DNA from: Desulfovibrio piger
Lineage (GTDB): Bacteria; Desulfobacterota; Desulfovibrionia; Desulfovibrionales; Desulfovibrionaceae
Assembly: GCF_951793255.1 (NCBI RefSeq)
Contig: NZ_OX636706.1
Location: forward strand, 2,995,001-3,059,000
Direction: 5' to 3'
DNA length: 64,000 nucleotides
The position numbers and the translations under genes were made by a program. A model generated the notes under the pieces. The model worked only from the letters and a program-made list of their open reading frames with translations, was not told the origin of the DNA and searched no databases. Positions 17,563 through 26,961 of this stretch are shown one piece after another (within the stretch, counting starts at the first letter, position 1; the number at the start of each line of letters is the position of its first letter).

Positions 17563-17592
17563 TTGACAGGCAGCGAGACTGGAACATATACT
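17563..17592 (+). promoter_or_regulatory. Sigma-70 promoter of mqnE-mqnC
   Basis: Consensus -35 TTGACA and -10 TATACT with an 18-base spacer in the mqnD/mqnE divergent gap. The expected transcript has a leader of about 40 bases with a small GGCC-TTC-GGCC hairpin. Confidence 0.82.
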
Positions 17593-17637
17593 GCGCTGTT
17601 CCGGCCTTCGGCCAATCATCATCTGAGGATAACCATT

Positions 17638-18771
17638 ATGCTGGATGCTTCCTATTACGCAAGCCTCGGGCTTGCCGACGTTCTGGACAAGGTCCTTGCC
17701 GGCCAGCGCCTGAGCGCCGAAGACGGCATGGCGCTTTTCGCCTGCCCCGATATCACCGCCGTGGGCGCTCTGGCCCACCACGCGCGTTGCCGCATGCACG
17801 GGGACAAGACCTCGTATGTGGTCAACCGCCAAATAAATTATACCAATGTCTGCGTCAACGGCTGCGTGTTCTGCGCGTTCCGCCGCGACCGCGAAGAAGA
17901 CCAGGGGGCCTTCTGCCTGAGCACCGAGGAAGTGCTGGAGCGTCTGCGCGCCGCTGACGCCACGCCCCTGCATCTGGACGAGCTGCACATCGTGGGCGGC
18001 TGCCATCCCACCCGTCCTTTCCAGTGGTTCCTGGACACCCTGCGCGCCGCGCGCGAGCTCAATCCCGACCTGCTCATCAAGGCCTTCACCCCGGTGGAGA
18101 TCGCCCACTTCGCCAAGATGGAAGGCTGCTCCACCCTCGAAGTGCTGCAGCGCCTCAAGGAAGCCGGCCTGGTCATGATGCCCGGCGGCGGTGCCGAGAT
18201 CTTCGACGAGGGGCTGCGCGCCCGGATCTGCCCCCACAAGGCCGGTTCCGCCGAGTGGCTGCGCATCTCCGGCGAGGCCCACAGCCTGGGCATCAAGACC
18301 AACTGCACCATGCTCTACGGTCATCTGGAGACCTGCGCCATGCGCGTGGACCATCTCTGCCGCCTGCGCGAACAGCAGGACAAGAGCGGCGGTTTCACCT
18401 GCTTCATCCCCCTGCCCTTCCTGACCGAAAACAGCAAGCTCAAGCTGCCTGAAGAAAAGCTCGGCCCCGTGCGCGGTCTCGACCAGCTGCGCACCGTGGC
18501 CGTCTCGCGCCTGATGCTGGACAACATCCCCCACATCAAGGCCTACTGGATCATGATGGGCACCAAGCTGGCCCAGACGGCCCTCTGGTACGGCGCCGAC
18601 GACCTGGACGGCACCGTGGTGGAAGAGCATATCGGCCATATGGCCGGTGCCGGTTCCGCCCAGGGCCTGACCCTCAAGGAACTGGAATTCATGATCCGTG
18701 AAGCGGGCTTCACGCCCGTGCGGCGCAACGCCATCTTCAATACCGTCCAGACCGAGGAGGCCCGCGCATGA
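17638..18771 (+). CDS. mqnE: Aminofutalosine synthase MqnE
   Basis: Radical SAM enzyme that joins SAM-derived adenosine to 3-[(1-carboxyvinyl)oxy]benzoate, giving aminofutalosine in menaquinone synthesis. 377 residues from the ATG at 17638, with GAGGA about 6 bases upstream. The cluster motif CVNGCVFC is at C72, C76 and C79, preceded by the family-specific NRQINYTN. Other matches are HIVGGCHP, MPGGGAEIF and KTNCTMLYGH. Menaquinone is the main quinone of sulfate reducers and feeds the membrane redox complexes. The last codons overlap the mqnC start (ATGA), so the two are translationally coupled. Confidence 0.94.
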   Translation: MLDASYYASLGLADVLDKVLAGQRLSAEDGMALFACPDITAVGALAHHARCRMHGDKTSYVVNRQINYTNVCVNGCVFCAFRRDREEDQGAFCLSTEEVLERLRAADATPLHLDELHIVGGCHPTRPFQWFLDTLRAARELNPDLLIKAFTPVEIAHFAKMEGCSTLEVLQRLKEAGLVMMPGGGAEIFDEGLRARICPHKAGSAEWLRISGEAHSLGIKTNCTMLYGHLETCAMRVDHLCRLREQQDKSGGFTCFIPLPFLTENSKLKLPEEKLGPVRGLDQLRTVAVSRLMLDNIPHIKAYWIMMGTKLAQTALWYGADDLDGTVVEEHIGHMAGAGSAQGLTLKELEFMIREAGFTPVRRNAIFNTVQTEEARA

Positions 18772-19895
18772 GCGACCAGCAGTTCCGTCCGGCGCACAGC
18801 GCCTTTGACGAAAGCCCCGAAGTGAAGGAGGCCGCGGCCCTTTCCCTGGCCGGGAAGCGCCTGGACCGCGCCGCCGCCGAAGCCCTGTATTACGGTGCCT
18901 CTCTGCACACGCTGGCCCAGCTGGCCCACGCCATGCGCCTGCGCCTGCATCCCGAGCCCATCGTCACCTATGTGGGCGACCGCAACATCAACTATTCCAA
19001 CGTCTGCGTCTGCGCCTGCCGCTTCTGCGCCTTCTTCCGCGCGCCCGAATCCGGCGAAGGCTACGTCATCACCCGCGAGGAGATGGCCCGGAAGATCGAC
19101 GAGACCCTGCGCCTGGGCGGCACCCAGATCCTGCTGCAGGGCGGGCACCATCCCGACCTGCCCCTGGAATGGTACGAAGACCTGCTGCGCTGGATGCGTG
19201 CCACCTGGCCCAGCCTGCACATCCATGCCTTCTCCCCGCCGGAGATCTTCTTCTGGTCGCAGAAGTTCGGTCTGAGCGTGGACGAGGTCATCTCCCGCCT
19301 CAAGGCCGCCGGTCTGGACTCCATCCCCGGCGGCGGCGCCGAGATCCTCCAGAACGATGTCCGCGCCCAGGTCTCGCCCAACAAGTGCAGCGCCGACCAG
19401 TGGCTCTACGTCATGGAACGCGCCCACAACCTGGGCATGCGCACCACCGCCACCATGATGTTCGGCCATGAGGAAGAGCCCCGCCACCGTCTGGACCACC
19501 TCTTCGCCGTGCGCGAGGTACAGGACAGGACCCACGGCTTCACCGCCTTCATCCCCTGGACCTTCCAGCCCGCCCATACCCGCATCAACGTGACGGCCCC
19601 CCTGCCCGCGCCCGCCTATCTGCGCCTGCTGGCCGTGTCGCGCCTGGTGCTGGACAATATCCCCAACATCCAGTCCTCCTGGGTGACCATGGGGCCCGAA
19701 GTGGCCCAGCTGGCCCTCTTCTACGGTGCCAACGACTTCGGCTCGCTCATGATCGAGGAGAACGTGGTGGCCGCCGCCGGCGTGTCCTACCACCTGACCC
19801 GTCATGAGATCCACAAGATCATCCGTGCCGCCGGCTTCACCCCCGTGCAGCGCACCATGAACTACACCCCTGTGAATCCGCAGCCCGAAGACTAG
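18768..19895 (+). CDS. mqnC: Cyclic dehypoxanthinylfutalosine synthase MqnC
   Basis: Radical SAM enzyme that cyclises dehypoxanthine futalosine, the step before MqnD. 375 residues. The cluster cysteines are C80, C84 and C87 in NVCVCACRFCAF, after the NRNINYSN-like DRNINYSN. Supporting motifs are LLQGGHHPDLPLEWYEDLL, FSPPEIFFWS, PGGGAEIL and TTATMMFGHEE. It starts inside the mqnE stop and shares its promoter. mqnA is 3 kb downstream in another transcript. A gene for the futalosine hydrolase step (MqnB or equivalent) is not seen in the window. Confidence 0.94.
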   Translation: MSDQQFRPAHSAFDESPEVKEAAALSLAGKRLDRAAAEALYYGASLHTLAQLAHAMRLRLHPEPIVTYVGDRNINYSNVCVCACRFCAFFRAPESGEGYVITREEMARKIDETLRLGGTQILLQGGHHPDLPLEWYEDLLRWMRATWPSLHIHAFSPPEIFFWSQKFGLSVDEVISRLKAAGLDSIPGGGAEILQNDVRAQVSPNKCSADQWLYVMERAHNLGMRTTATMMFGHEEEPRHRLDHLFAVREVQDRTHGFTAFIPWTFQPAHTRINVTAPLPAPAYLRLLAVSRLVLDNIPNIQSSWVTMGPEVAQLALFYGANDFGSLMIEENVVAAAGVSYHLTRHEIHKIIRAAGFTPVQRTMNYTPVNPQPED

Positions 19896-19914
19896 CTGAC
19901 CATAAAAAGATGAT

Positions 19915-19965
19915 GTGAGGGGGAGGCCCCCCTTTTGTGGACAAAAGGTGCGGCCTCCCCCTCAC
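19915..19965. repeat. Extragenic palindrome with nested CCTTTTGT/ACAAAAGG core, copy 1
   Basis: Outer 14-bp arms (GTGAGGGGGAGGCC and its complement) enclose a second palindrome CCTTTTGT-GG-ACAAAAGG. The same core and flank composition recur at 24225-24265. It begins 20 bases after the mqnC stop and may act as a transcript-end structure. Confidence 0.75.
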
Positions 19966-20504
19966 GCTCCCCCTCCACGCCAAAAAACTTTGCCCGGATC
20001 TGCCCTTTTCCCGCAGGTTCGGACATCGTGTATCGGTGTGGAAAACGGGAAAAAAGCCCAGCAGGTTCTGCCGGTCCACCAGTGCGGCGGGCGTAGGATA
20101 TGCCCTCAGGTACCGGGAGATTCCCGCAGACAGGAAGATACGGAAAAGCGGACATGGCCGTGATGGTCATGTCCGCTTTTTTTTTGCCGGCAGCATTCCG
20201 TCAGCGGAAGCTCTGCCGCGATACGGCGTGTCTTCCGCGCCTGCAACGACGAAGCGCTGCCGGGGCACTGGGAAGGACTCCTTTTCCGGACCGGCTGAAA
20301 GGACATGCTGCCGCTTTCAGCCGGAGCCCAGCCTTGCGTGGGCCTTTTGGGGAAAAGGAGACCAGGGAGAGCCATCGGCCCGCAGGGTGCCACCGGATAC
20401 CGGCCCTCAGGACGTATGCCGCGACGGGGAGGAGGATCCGTCGCTGCGCAGGAGACTCCGGCACCGGCAGCAGGGACAATGGCCCCCTGTCTCACATTGT
20501 TTCT
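19966..20504. other. Gene-free region between mqnC and catalase
   Basis: No convincing protein gene. It holds the strong terminator at 20144-20185 and a perfect 11-bp hairpin at 20291-20324 (arms CCGGCTGAAAG and CTTTCAGCCGG). The segment before the terminator could encode a small RNA; no known RNA family was recognised. Confidence 0.35.
20144..20185 (+). terminator. Strong rho-independent terminator
   Basis: A 13-bp stem (AAAAGCGGACATG with its complement, extendable through a GCC/GGT wobble) is followed by nine T. It sits about 250 bases past mqnC, farther than expected for that operon, so it may end a separate short transcript. Confidence 0.88.
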
Positions 20505-21962
20505 TTAGATCTCGCTTTCCGGGATACCGCAGGCCCGGGCCACGCCCGCACCGTAGGCGGGGTCGGCCTTGGCGCAATGACGGATATGGCGCAGCTTGAT
20601 CTCGCGGGGCGCGTCGCCCAGGGCGCGGGCCGTATTGCCGAACAGCTCTTCCTGCTGTTCCGGCGTCATCACGCGGAACAGCTTGCCGGGCTGCTCGAAG
20701 TAGTCGGCATCATCGCAGGGATAGTCCCAGCGGTCCGCATCGCCGCTGATCTTCAGGGGCGGCTCGCTGAAGTCGGGCTGTTCCTGCCAGGCACCCGTGC
20801 TGTTGGGCTCATAGCTGGTATAACTGCCGTAGTTGCCGTCCACCCGCATGGCGCCGTCCCGGTGGAAGCTGTGGTAGAGACAGCGGGGACGGTTCACCGG
20901 GATCATGTTGTGGTTGACCCCCAGGCGGTAACGCTGGGCATCTCCATAGGAGAACAGACGGCCCTGCAGCATCTTGTCGGGCGAGACGCCGATGCCGGGC
21001 ACCAGATTGGCGGGATTGAAAGCCGCCTGCTCCACCTCGGCAAAGTAGTTCTCGGGATTGCGGTTCAGTTCCAGCACGCCCACTTCGATGAGGGGATAAT
21101 CCTTGTGGTACCAGACCTTGGTCAGGTCAAAGGGATGATAGGGCAGCTTTTCGGCGTCCTCCTCGGGCATGATCTGGAAATACAGGGTCCAGCGGGGGAA
21201 GTCGCCCTTTTCGATATGCTCGTACAGATCGCGCTGGTGACTGTCCCGGTCACGGCCGATGAGTTCCTGCGCCTCGGCATCGGTGAGGTTCTTGATGCCC
21301 TGCTGGGTCTTGAAATGGAACTTGACCCAGAAACGCTTGTTCTCCGCATTGATGAGGCTGTAGGTGTGGCTGCCGAAACCGTGCATGTGACGGTACGACG
21401 CCGGGATGCCGCGATCGCTCATGACCACGGTGATCTGGTGCAGGGCTTCGGGCAGCAGGGTCCAGAAGTCCCAGTGGTCCGTGGCGCTGTGCATGTTGGT
21501 GCGCGGGTTGCGCTTGACCACATGGTTCAGGTCGGGGAACTTGAGCGGGGCACGCAGGAAAAAGACCGGCGTGTTGTTGCCCACCATGTCCCAGTTGCCC
21601 TGGTCCGTGTAGAATTTGACGGCAAAGCCGCGGATGTCGCGTTCCGCGTCCGCTGCGCCGCGCTCGCCGGCCACAGTGGAAAAACGGACGAAGACTTCGG
21701 TCTGCTTGCCGACCTCGGCAAAGAGCGAGGCCTTGGTATACCGGGTGACGTCATGCGTCACCGTGAACGTCCCGTAAGCACCGGAGCCCTTGGCGTGCAT
21801 GCGCCGCTCCGGGATGACCTCACGGTCGAAATGGGCCAGTTTTTCCTGGAACCAGACATCCTGCATCAGCATGGGGCCGCGCGGACCGGCAGTCAGGGCA
21901 TGATTGTTATTGGCTACCGGCGCACCGGCACTGGTGGTCAGGCGGTCATTTTTATCAGTCAT
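20505..21962 (-). CDS. Monofunctional heme catalase (clade 3 type)
   Basis: 485 residues; H2O2 to water and oxygen, cytoplasmic. The ATG at 21962 has GGGAGAAAG 6 bases upstream. The distal histidine is H56 in [16 protein letters not shown]. The distal asparagine lies in [14 protein letters not shown], and the proximal heme-ligand tyrosine in [15 protein letters not shown]. The NADPH-binding-type region [20 protein letters not shown] and short length fit small-subunit clade 3 (KatA-like). A palindrome resembling a Fur/PerR box precedes the gene. An oxygen-defence role in an anaerobe is inferred. The annotation katA would be reasonable but is not certain. Confidence 0.95.
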   Translation of the reverse strand: MTDKNDRLTTSAGAPVANNNHALTAGPRGPMLMQDVWFQEKLAHFDREVIPERRMHAKGSGAYGTFTVTHDVTRYTKASLFAEVGKQTEVFVRFSTVAGERGAADAERDIRGFAVKFYTDQGNWDMVGNNTPVFFLRAPLKFPDLNHVVKRNPRTNMHSATDHWDFWTLLPEALHQITVVMSDRGIPASYRHMHGFGSHTYSLINAENKRFWVKFHFKTQQGIKNLTDAEAQELIGRDRDSHQRDLYEHIEKGDFPRWTLYFQIMPEEDAEKLPYHPFDLTKVWYHKDYPLIEVGVLELNRNPENYFAEVEQAAFNPANLVPGIGVSPDKMLQGRLFSYGDAQRYRLGVNHNMIPVNRPRCLYHSFHRDGAMRVDGNYGSYTSYEPNSTGAWQEQPDFSEPPLKISGDADRWDYPCDDADYFEQPGKLFRVMTPEQQEELFGNTARALGDAPREIKLRHIRHCAKADPAYGAGVARACGIPESEI

Positions 21963-22059
21963 GTGCTTTCTCCCTGGTTTGCGCACCTGGTTGGTGCAGT
22001 GACAGCCTCCCCCCAGGAGGTATCGCAAGGAAAGAAATGCCATGACCGGCAACTTTTAT

Positions 22060-22080
22060 AAATAGGAATTATTACTATTT
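22060..22080 (-). promoter_or_regulatory. Candidate PerR/Fur-type operator upstream of catalase
   Basis: A 21-base AT-rich inverted repeat: arms AAATAG and CTATTT around a 9-base spacer, about 100 bases upstream of the catalase ATG. It overlaps TATAAA-like promoter sequence on the minus strand. It resembles Fur-superfamily boxes in length and composition; the assignment to PerR is inference. Confidence 0.45.
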
Positions 22081-22179
22081 AGTTATTTTCTCACTTTTCC
22101 CGCCGGATCTCCCTCGGGCAGCGGCCAGCCGCCCGCATGTCACGCCGTACGCCACGCGGGCAGTGCCCCGCGCGCAGGA

Positions 22180-22695
22180 TTAATGCTGCAACACCAGCAG
22201 GCCGATGCGGGCCAGACGTCCGTCTTCACTGCCGTGGGCACCGCCGACCCCGATACCGCCCATCACCACATTTTCCAGGATGACGGGGATACCGCCTTCC
22301 ATAAGGGAGAAATTGGGGTCGAGATAACGGATGTCCGAGGGGATGGAGCCGTCCCGTATGCCACGGGCTATGGCGACCGTCTCGCGCTTCTGGGAGGCCG
22401 CCGTGTAGGCTTTTTTGTAACTGGCGTTGAGCGTATGCACACCGGCGTGATGGTCGCGCAGCACCGCCAGTATCTGGCCGGAGCGGTCCACCACGGTCAC
22501 GGTGACGGCATGCCCGCTCTCGCGGGCCTCATGCATGACCACCTCGACCATGGCCTGGGCCTGTTCACCCGTCAGGACAGGCTCACGCACGATGGCGCCC
22601 GCGGTCTCGTTTTCCAGTGCTGCAGCCATGACCGGAATCCCCCCAAGCAGCGTACCTGCCAGCAATACTCTCAAAAACGTTTGAACATGACTCAC
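22180..22695 (-). CDS. Secreted GlcG/HbpS-family (DUF336) protein
   Basis: 171 residues from a GTG at 22695; other in-frame starts further upstream lack a signal peptide at the N-terminus. Residues 1-27 ([28 protein letters not shown]) form a Sec signal peptide. The mature part is one HbpS domain: [51 protein letters not shown] and [17 protein letters not shown]. HbpS of Streptomyces binds heme and senses redox stress; many other members have no known role. It follows the catalase on the same strand upstream but with its own start region. A periplasmic heme-related role is only inference. Confidence 0.82.
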   Translation of the reverse strand: MSHVQTFLRVLLAGTLLGGIPVMAAALENETAGAIVREPVLTGEQAQAMVEVVMHEARESGHAVTVTVVDRSGQILAVLRDHHAGVHTLNASYKKAYTAASQKRETVAIARGIRDGSIPSDIRYLDPNFSLMEGGIPVILENVVMGGIGVGGAHGSEDGRLARIGLLVLQH

Positions 22696-22876
22696 CTGCT
22701 TTTTTCCATCATATACAGGAAGGCCGAGGGACGTCAAAACGCCTGCTCCCGCCCTTTCCTTTTTGGCGGCGGCCTGTTATGCAGCATTCCGGGATGCGTC
22801 CGCACGGGTGCCTCCCTTCCCGCTGCCCCCGGACAGCCCACCAAGAAACGGCCGCTCTGCGGCCAGGAGGAATGCC

Positions 22877-23731
22877 ATGTCCAGTGAACCCGGTCTGCCC
22901 GCTGATGCCCTGCGCATGGGCCGTATCGGCTACCTCAACGTCCTGCCCATCTATCATCCCCTGGAAGCGGGCATCATCCCCCACGATTTCGAGATCATCT
23001 CCGGGCCGCCCGCCGTCCTCAACAACATGATGGCCCGGGGCGAGCTGCACATCTCCTCCAATTCCTGTTTCGAATACGCCATGCGCCCCGAGCGCTACCA
23101 TCTGGTGGAGGATCTTTCCATCGGTTCCCACGGCAATGTCATGAGCGTGCTGCTCATGTCCCGCCGCCCCGTGGAACAGCTGGGCGGCCAGACCATCCTC
23201 ATCAGCGGCGAGACCCACACCTCCGTGGCCCTGCTGCGCCTGCTCATGAAGGACCACTACCACTGCGACGTGAACTACGTCACCGGCGCCGTCACGCCCA
23301 CCCTGGGCACGGACAGGGCCCCCGAAGCCTTCCTGGCCATCGGGGACGAAGCCCTGCGCCTGCGCAACCATCCTGACTATCCCTACCGTCTCGACCTGGC
23401 CGATGCCTGGGTGGAATGGACCGGCCTGCCCTTCATCTTCGGTGTCTGGGTGGTCAGCCACGACGCCGTGCAGAAAAAACTTTTCCACAGCGACCCCGGC
23501 GCGCTCATGCGTCAGGGCCGTGACTGGGGCCTCTCCCATATGGATGTCATCCTCGACCTCACCGGGCACGGCTGCCCCCTGTCCCGCGAGGAACTGACCG
23601 TCTATTACAACGAAGGCCTGACCTTCAGCCTGGGCGAACGCGAACTGCAGGGCCTCAGCCTCTTCTACCGCAAGCTGGCCGACGCCCGCATGATCCCCGG
23701 CGTGCCTCCCCTGCGCTTCTTCCACATGTAA
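22877..23731 (+). CDS. mqnA: Chorismate dehydratase MqnA
   Basis: First committed enzyme of the futalosine menaquinone pathway; converts chorismate to 3-[(1-carboxyvinyl)oxy]benzoate. 284 residues from the ATG at 22877, which has a perfect AGGAGG 6 bases upstream. The signature MGRIGYLNVLPIYHPLE near the start is diagnostic, as are ISSNSCFEYA and the C-terminal FYRKLADARMIPGVPPL. It has the same periplasmic-binding-protein fold as MqnD but acts in the cytoplasm. It lies in a transcript separate from mqnE-mqnC and is followed by three strong hairpins. Confidence 0.93.
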   Translation: MSSEPGLPADALRMGRIGYLNVLPIYHPLEAGIIPHDFEIISGPPAVLNNMMARGELHISSNSCFEYAMRPERYHLVEDLSIGSHGNVMSVLLMSRRPVEQLGGQTILISGETHTSVALLRLLMKDHYHCDVNYVTGAVTPTLGTDRAPEAFLAIGDEALRLRNHPDYPYRLDLADAWVEWTGLPFIFGVWVVSHDAVQKKLFHSDPGALMRQGRDWGLSHMDVILDLTGHGCPLSREELTVYYNEGLTFSLGERELQGLSLFYRKLADARMIPGVPPLRFFHM

Positions 23732-23740
23732 GCAAGTTTT

Positions 23741-23860
23741 TTGGGGGAAGGAGGGACCTTGCCCTGCTGTCGATGCCCGTAGCGCCCTTCGTCGCAACGG
23801 GCACGACCTGCGGCCGCCTTCGGTCGCCGGCTTGTGCGCAAAGGTCCCTCCTTCCCCCAA
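23741..23860. repeat. Large inverted repeat downstream of mqnA (20-bp perfect arms)
   Basis: Positions 23741-23760 and 23841-23860 are exact reverse complements. The 80-base interior holds further hairpins (a TGCCCGT/ACGGGCA pair and a CGGCCG/CGGTCG pair). It begins 10 bases after the mqnA stop and may serve as its transcript end or as a structured RNA. Confidence 0.75.
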
Positions 23861-24000
23861 GCCCCCATCCTCCTCCCAACGCGCTTTGTGCAGGAGGATG
23901 GATTCCCCGGTACGACGCCGGACAGCCCCCATTGCCGGTCCCCCGGCAAAAATGGCCAAGACAAGCACGGCTCTCTGACAAAGAGGCCTGCGCCCAAAAC

Positions 24001-24040
24001 AAAAACGCGGAAGGCACTCTGCCCTCCGCGTTTTTGTTTT
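24001..24040 (+). terminator. Rho-independent terminator, probably of mqnA
   Basis: Perfect 10-bp outer arms AAAAACGCGG and CCGCGTTTTT with an additional inner GGC/GCC pairing, then TTTTTGTTTT. The A-run on the other side makes it usable from the minus strand too. Confidence 0.85.
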
Positions 24041-24100
24041 ATACCGGACATCCGTTCAAAGGTACGCTGCGCACGCAAGGCACGCCATACGTACCAAAAA

Positions 24101-24139
24101 CAGGAAGAGGAAGGCACAATACCTTCCTCTTCCTGTTTT
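24101..24139. terminator. Bidirectional rho-independent terminator between mqnA and lon
   Basis: Perfect 14-bp arms (CAGGAAGAGGAAGG with its complement), 7-base loop, TTTTC on the plus strand and TTTTTGG on the minus strand. Confidence 0.85.
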
Positions 24140-24224
24140 CCCGGTCCACGGGCCGTTGTCCGCTCCCCACCGTTCAGCGGCGGGGACCGGCGGCCCCACC
24201 TGAAAAAAGTTTTTTGGAAGGGGG

Positions 24225-24265
24225 TGCGGGGGAGAACCTTTTGTCCACAAAAGGTTTCCCCCGCA
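24225..24265. repeat. Extragenic palindrome with nested CCTTTTGT/ACAAAAGG core, copy 2
   Basis: Outer arms TGCGGGGGA and TCCCCCGCA enclose AACCTTTTGT-CC-ACAAAAGGTT. Read on the minus strand it is followed by CACCCCCTTCC and an A/T tract, as at 19915-19965. It starts 19 bases after the lon stop. Confidence 0.75.
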
Positions 24266-24284
24266 TCTCTCCCCTCCTCACATA

Positions 24285-26726
24285 TTATTGCGGCGCAGCG
24301 GCGCTGCTGTCCTTGTCGTTCTTGCCGGCGCGCAGGCTGAGATACAGCGGCCGGGCCGTGGCGCGACCGGAAAAGATCTCTTCCACGGAAGCGGCCAGGG
24401 CATGGGGCAGGACTTCGTCCACATGGTCCACGAAGACGATCTCCAGATCTTCCAGCACCTCGGCGGGCACTTCCTTGAGATCCTTTTCGTTGTCATGCGG
24501 CATGAGGACCTTCTTGATGCCGCTGCGGCGGGCAGCCAGCAGCTTTTCCCGCAGGCCGCCGATGGGCAGCACGCGGCCGCGCAGGGAGATCTCGCCGGTC
24601 ATGGCCACATCGTTGCGCACCGGGATGCCCAGCAGGGCCGAGGTGATGGACGTGGCCAGGGTGATGCCGGCCGAGGGGCCGTCCTTGGGCGTGGCGCCGT
24701 CGGGCACATGCACATGGATGTCCACCTTGCGGTGGAAACGCGGGTCAAGGCCCAGGATCTCGGCGCGGGAACGCACATAGGTCAGGGCCGCACGGGCGGA
24801 CTCGGTCATCACGTCGCCCAGCTGGCCGGTGATGACCACCTGCCCGGAACCGGACATGAGGCTGGTCTCCACCATCAGGATCTCGCCGCCGCGCTGGTTG
24901 TAGGCCAGACCGGCGCAGACGCCCACCTGGGACTCGCTCTCGCGCTCCTCGTGGCGATACTTCTTGACGCCGAGGAAGGAAGCCAGGTTCTGGCGGGAGA
25001 TGCTCACGCACTTGTCCAGATCGTTGTCCTCCACCAGACGGATGGCGGTCTTGCGGCACAGGGCGGCAATCTCGCGCTCCAGATTGCGCACGCCCGCTTC
25101 ACGGGTGTAGGAACGGATGATCTCCAGGATGGCGCCGTCGGACAGCGCGATGTTCTCCGGCTTCAGGCCGTGTTCCTTCACCTGGCGCGGCAGCAGGAAG
25201 TTGCGGGCGATCTGGCGCTTTTCCGTCTCCAGATAGCTGTTGAGCTCGATGATCTCCATGCGGTCCAGCAGCGGTGCCGGGATGGTATCCAGCGAGTTGG
25301 CCGTGGTGATGAAGAACACCTTGGAGAGGTCGTATTCCAGATCCAGATAGTGGTCCATGAAGGTGTTGTTCTGTTCCGGGTCCAGCACTTCCAGCAGGGC
25401 CGAGGCCGGGTCGCCCCGGAAGTCCGAGGTCATCTTGTCGATCTCGTCCAGGCAGAACAGGGGGTTGCTGCTCTTTACCCGTTTCAGGGACTGGATGATC
25501 TTGCCGGGCAGGGCGCCCACATAGGTACGGCGGTGACCGCGGATCTCGGCCTCGTCACGCACGCCGCCCAGGGAAAGGCGCACGTATTCGCGTCCCGTGG
25601 CCCGGGCCACGCTCTTGGCCAGCGAGGTCTTGCCCACGCCTGGCGGGCCCACGAAGCAGAGGATGGGACCGCGCAGGCCGTTGGAGAGCTTCTGCACGGC
25701 CAGATATTCCAGGATGCGGTCCTTGGGCTTTTCCAGACCGAAGTGGTCGCCTTCAAGGATGGCACGGGCCTTTTCGATGTCGATATCGATCTCTTTGAGG
25801 TCGTTCCAGGGCAGATCCAGCAGCCAGTCCACATAATTGCGCACCACGGTGTATTCCGCGGCCGAGGGCGGCATGCTGCGCAGCTTGCGCAGTTCGGACT
25901 GGCAGCGCTCGCGGGCTTCCTGCGGCATGTTGCGGCCTTCGAGCTTCTTTTCCAGCTCGTCCACTTCCGCCTGGGGATCGTCCTCGCGGCCCATCTCCTT
26001 GTTGATGGCCTTGAGCTGCTCGCTAAGGTAGTACTCGCGCTGGTTGCGCTCCATCTGCACCTTGACGCGGTTCTTGATGCGCTTTTCCACCGAGGCCAGG
26101 GCCACTTCGCCCTGCAAAAGCTCGTACACGCGCTCCAGGCGCTCGGTGACGTCGGCGATCTCCAGCACTTCCTGCTTCTTGCGGTAATCCACCTTGAGGT
26201 GGGGCACCACGGCGTCGGCCAGCGGCCCGGCATCGCGCAGGGCCATGATGGACATGAGCGCTTCCTGGGTCAGCTTCTTGTTGTTCTTGGCGTACTCTTC
26301 CAGCGCTTCCTGCACGGTACGCACCAGGGCCTCGCGCTCTTCGGGGCGGCTCTCGCTTTCCGGCACGGTGCAGAGCATGGCCATCAGGCAGTTGTCCTCT
26401 TCGCGCAGCTCCGTCCAGCGGGCACGGTGCAGGCCTTCGAACAGCACCTTGATGGTGCCGTCGGGCAGGCGCAGCATCTGCAGGACCTTGCAGACGACCC
26501 CCACGGGGCTCAGATCATCGGCGCCGGGCTTCTCCACATCGGGCTCGCGCTGGGCCACCAGGAACATCTGCTTGTTGTAGCCGGACTGGGCCAGTTCGAT
26601 GGCCTTGATGGAGGCTTCGCGCCCCACGAAAAGCGGCATGATGGTACGCGGCAGCATGACCACTTCGCGCAGGGGCATGACCGGCAGCTCGGCAAAAAAG
26701 CGCGCTTCGCGCTGGAATTCGGACAT
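24285..26726 (-). CDS. lon: ATP-dependent protease Lon
   Basis: 813 residues. Residues about 1-210 form the LON substrate-binding domain ([23 protein letters not shown]), followed by a coiled helical stretch and the AAA+ module with Walker [10 protein letters not shown] near 360. The C-terminal protease domain has the catalytic serine in [10 protein letters not shown] and the lysine near [17 protein letters not shown]. It is a cytoplasmic ring protease that degrades misfolded and regulatory proteins. ACGAGG precedes the ATG by 7 bases. It lies downstream of clpX, but a terminator-like hairpin separates the two, so separate or attenuated expression is likely. Confidence 0.97.
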   Translation of the reverse strand: MSEFQREARFFAELPVMPLREVVMLPRTIMPLFVGREASIKAIELAQSGYNKQMFLVAQREPDVEKPGADDLSPVGVVCKVLQMLRLPDGTIKVLFEGLHRARWTELREEDNCLMAMLCTVPESESRPEEREALVRTVQEALEEYAKNNKKLTQEALMSIMALRDAGPLADAVVPHLKVDYRKKQEVLEIADVTERLERVYELLQGEVALASVEKRIKNRVKVQMERNQREYYLSEQLKAINKEMGREDDPQAEVDELEKKLEGRNMPQEARERCQSELRKLRSMPPSAAEYTVVRNYVDWLLDLPWNDLKEIDIDIEKARAILEGDHFGLEKPKDRILEYLAVQKLSNGLRGPILCFVGPPGVGKTSLAKSVARATGREYVRLSLGGVRDEAEIRGHRRTYVGALPGKIIQSLKRVKSSNPLFCLDEIDKMTSDFRGDPASALLEVLDPEQNNTFMDHYLDLEYDLSKVFFITTANSLDTIPAPLLDRMEIIELNSYLETEKRQIARNFLLPRQVKEHGLKPENIALSDGAILEIIRSYTREAGVRNLEREIAALCRKTAIRLVEDNDLDKCVSISRQNLASFLGVKKYRHEERESESQVGVCAGLAYNQRGGEILMVETSLMSGSGQVVITGQLGDVMTESARAALTYVRSRAEILGLDPRFHRKVDIHVHVPDGATPKDGPSAGITLATSITSALLGIPVRNDVAMTGEISLRGRVLPIGGLREKLLAARRSGIKKVLMPHDNEKDLKEVPAEVLEDLEIVFVDHVDEVLPHALAASVEEIFSGRATARPLYLSLRAGKNDKDSSAAAPQ

Positions 26727-26736
26727 AGTGTACCTC

Positions 26737-26760
26737 GTAAAAGGGCCGCGCGGGCGGCCC
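26737..26760 (-). terminator. Terminator-like hairpin just upstream of lon
   Basis: Arms GGGCCGC and GCGGCCC followed on the minus strand by TTTTA, ending 11 bases before the lon start codon. It could end the clpX transcript or act as an attenuator in the lon leader. The rest of the 26761-26961 gap shows no gene. Confidence 0.6.
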
Positions 26761-26961
26761 GCTCAGCCGTCGGGACGGCCGGGCCGGATGGCCCCGTATA
26801 TCGTTGAAAGGGGAAGGATCCCTTCTGCCTGCGGCAAAAGCGGATGCTTCCCCCCCTTTCAGATCTTGTGACAGCCTGCCCGGGGGCAGGCCCCGGCAAG
26901 GTGCGACCGGCAGCAGCAGGGGGGAGCGTCTCCACGCCGTGCGACCATGCCGGAAGCCGGG

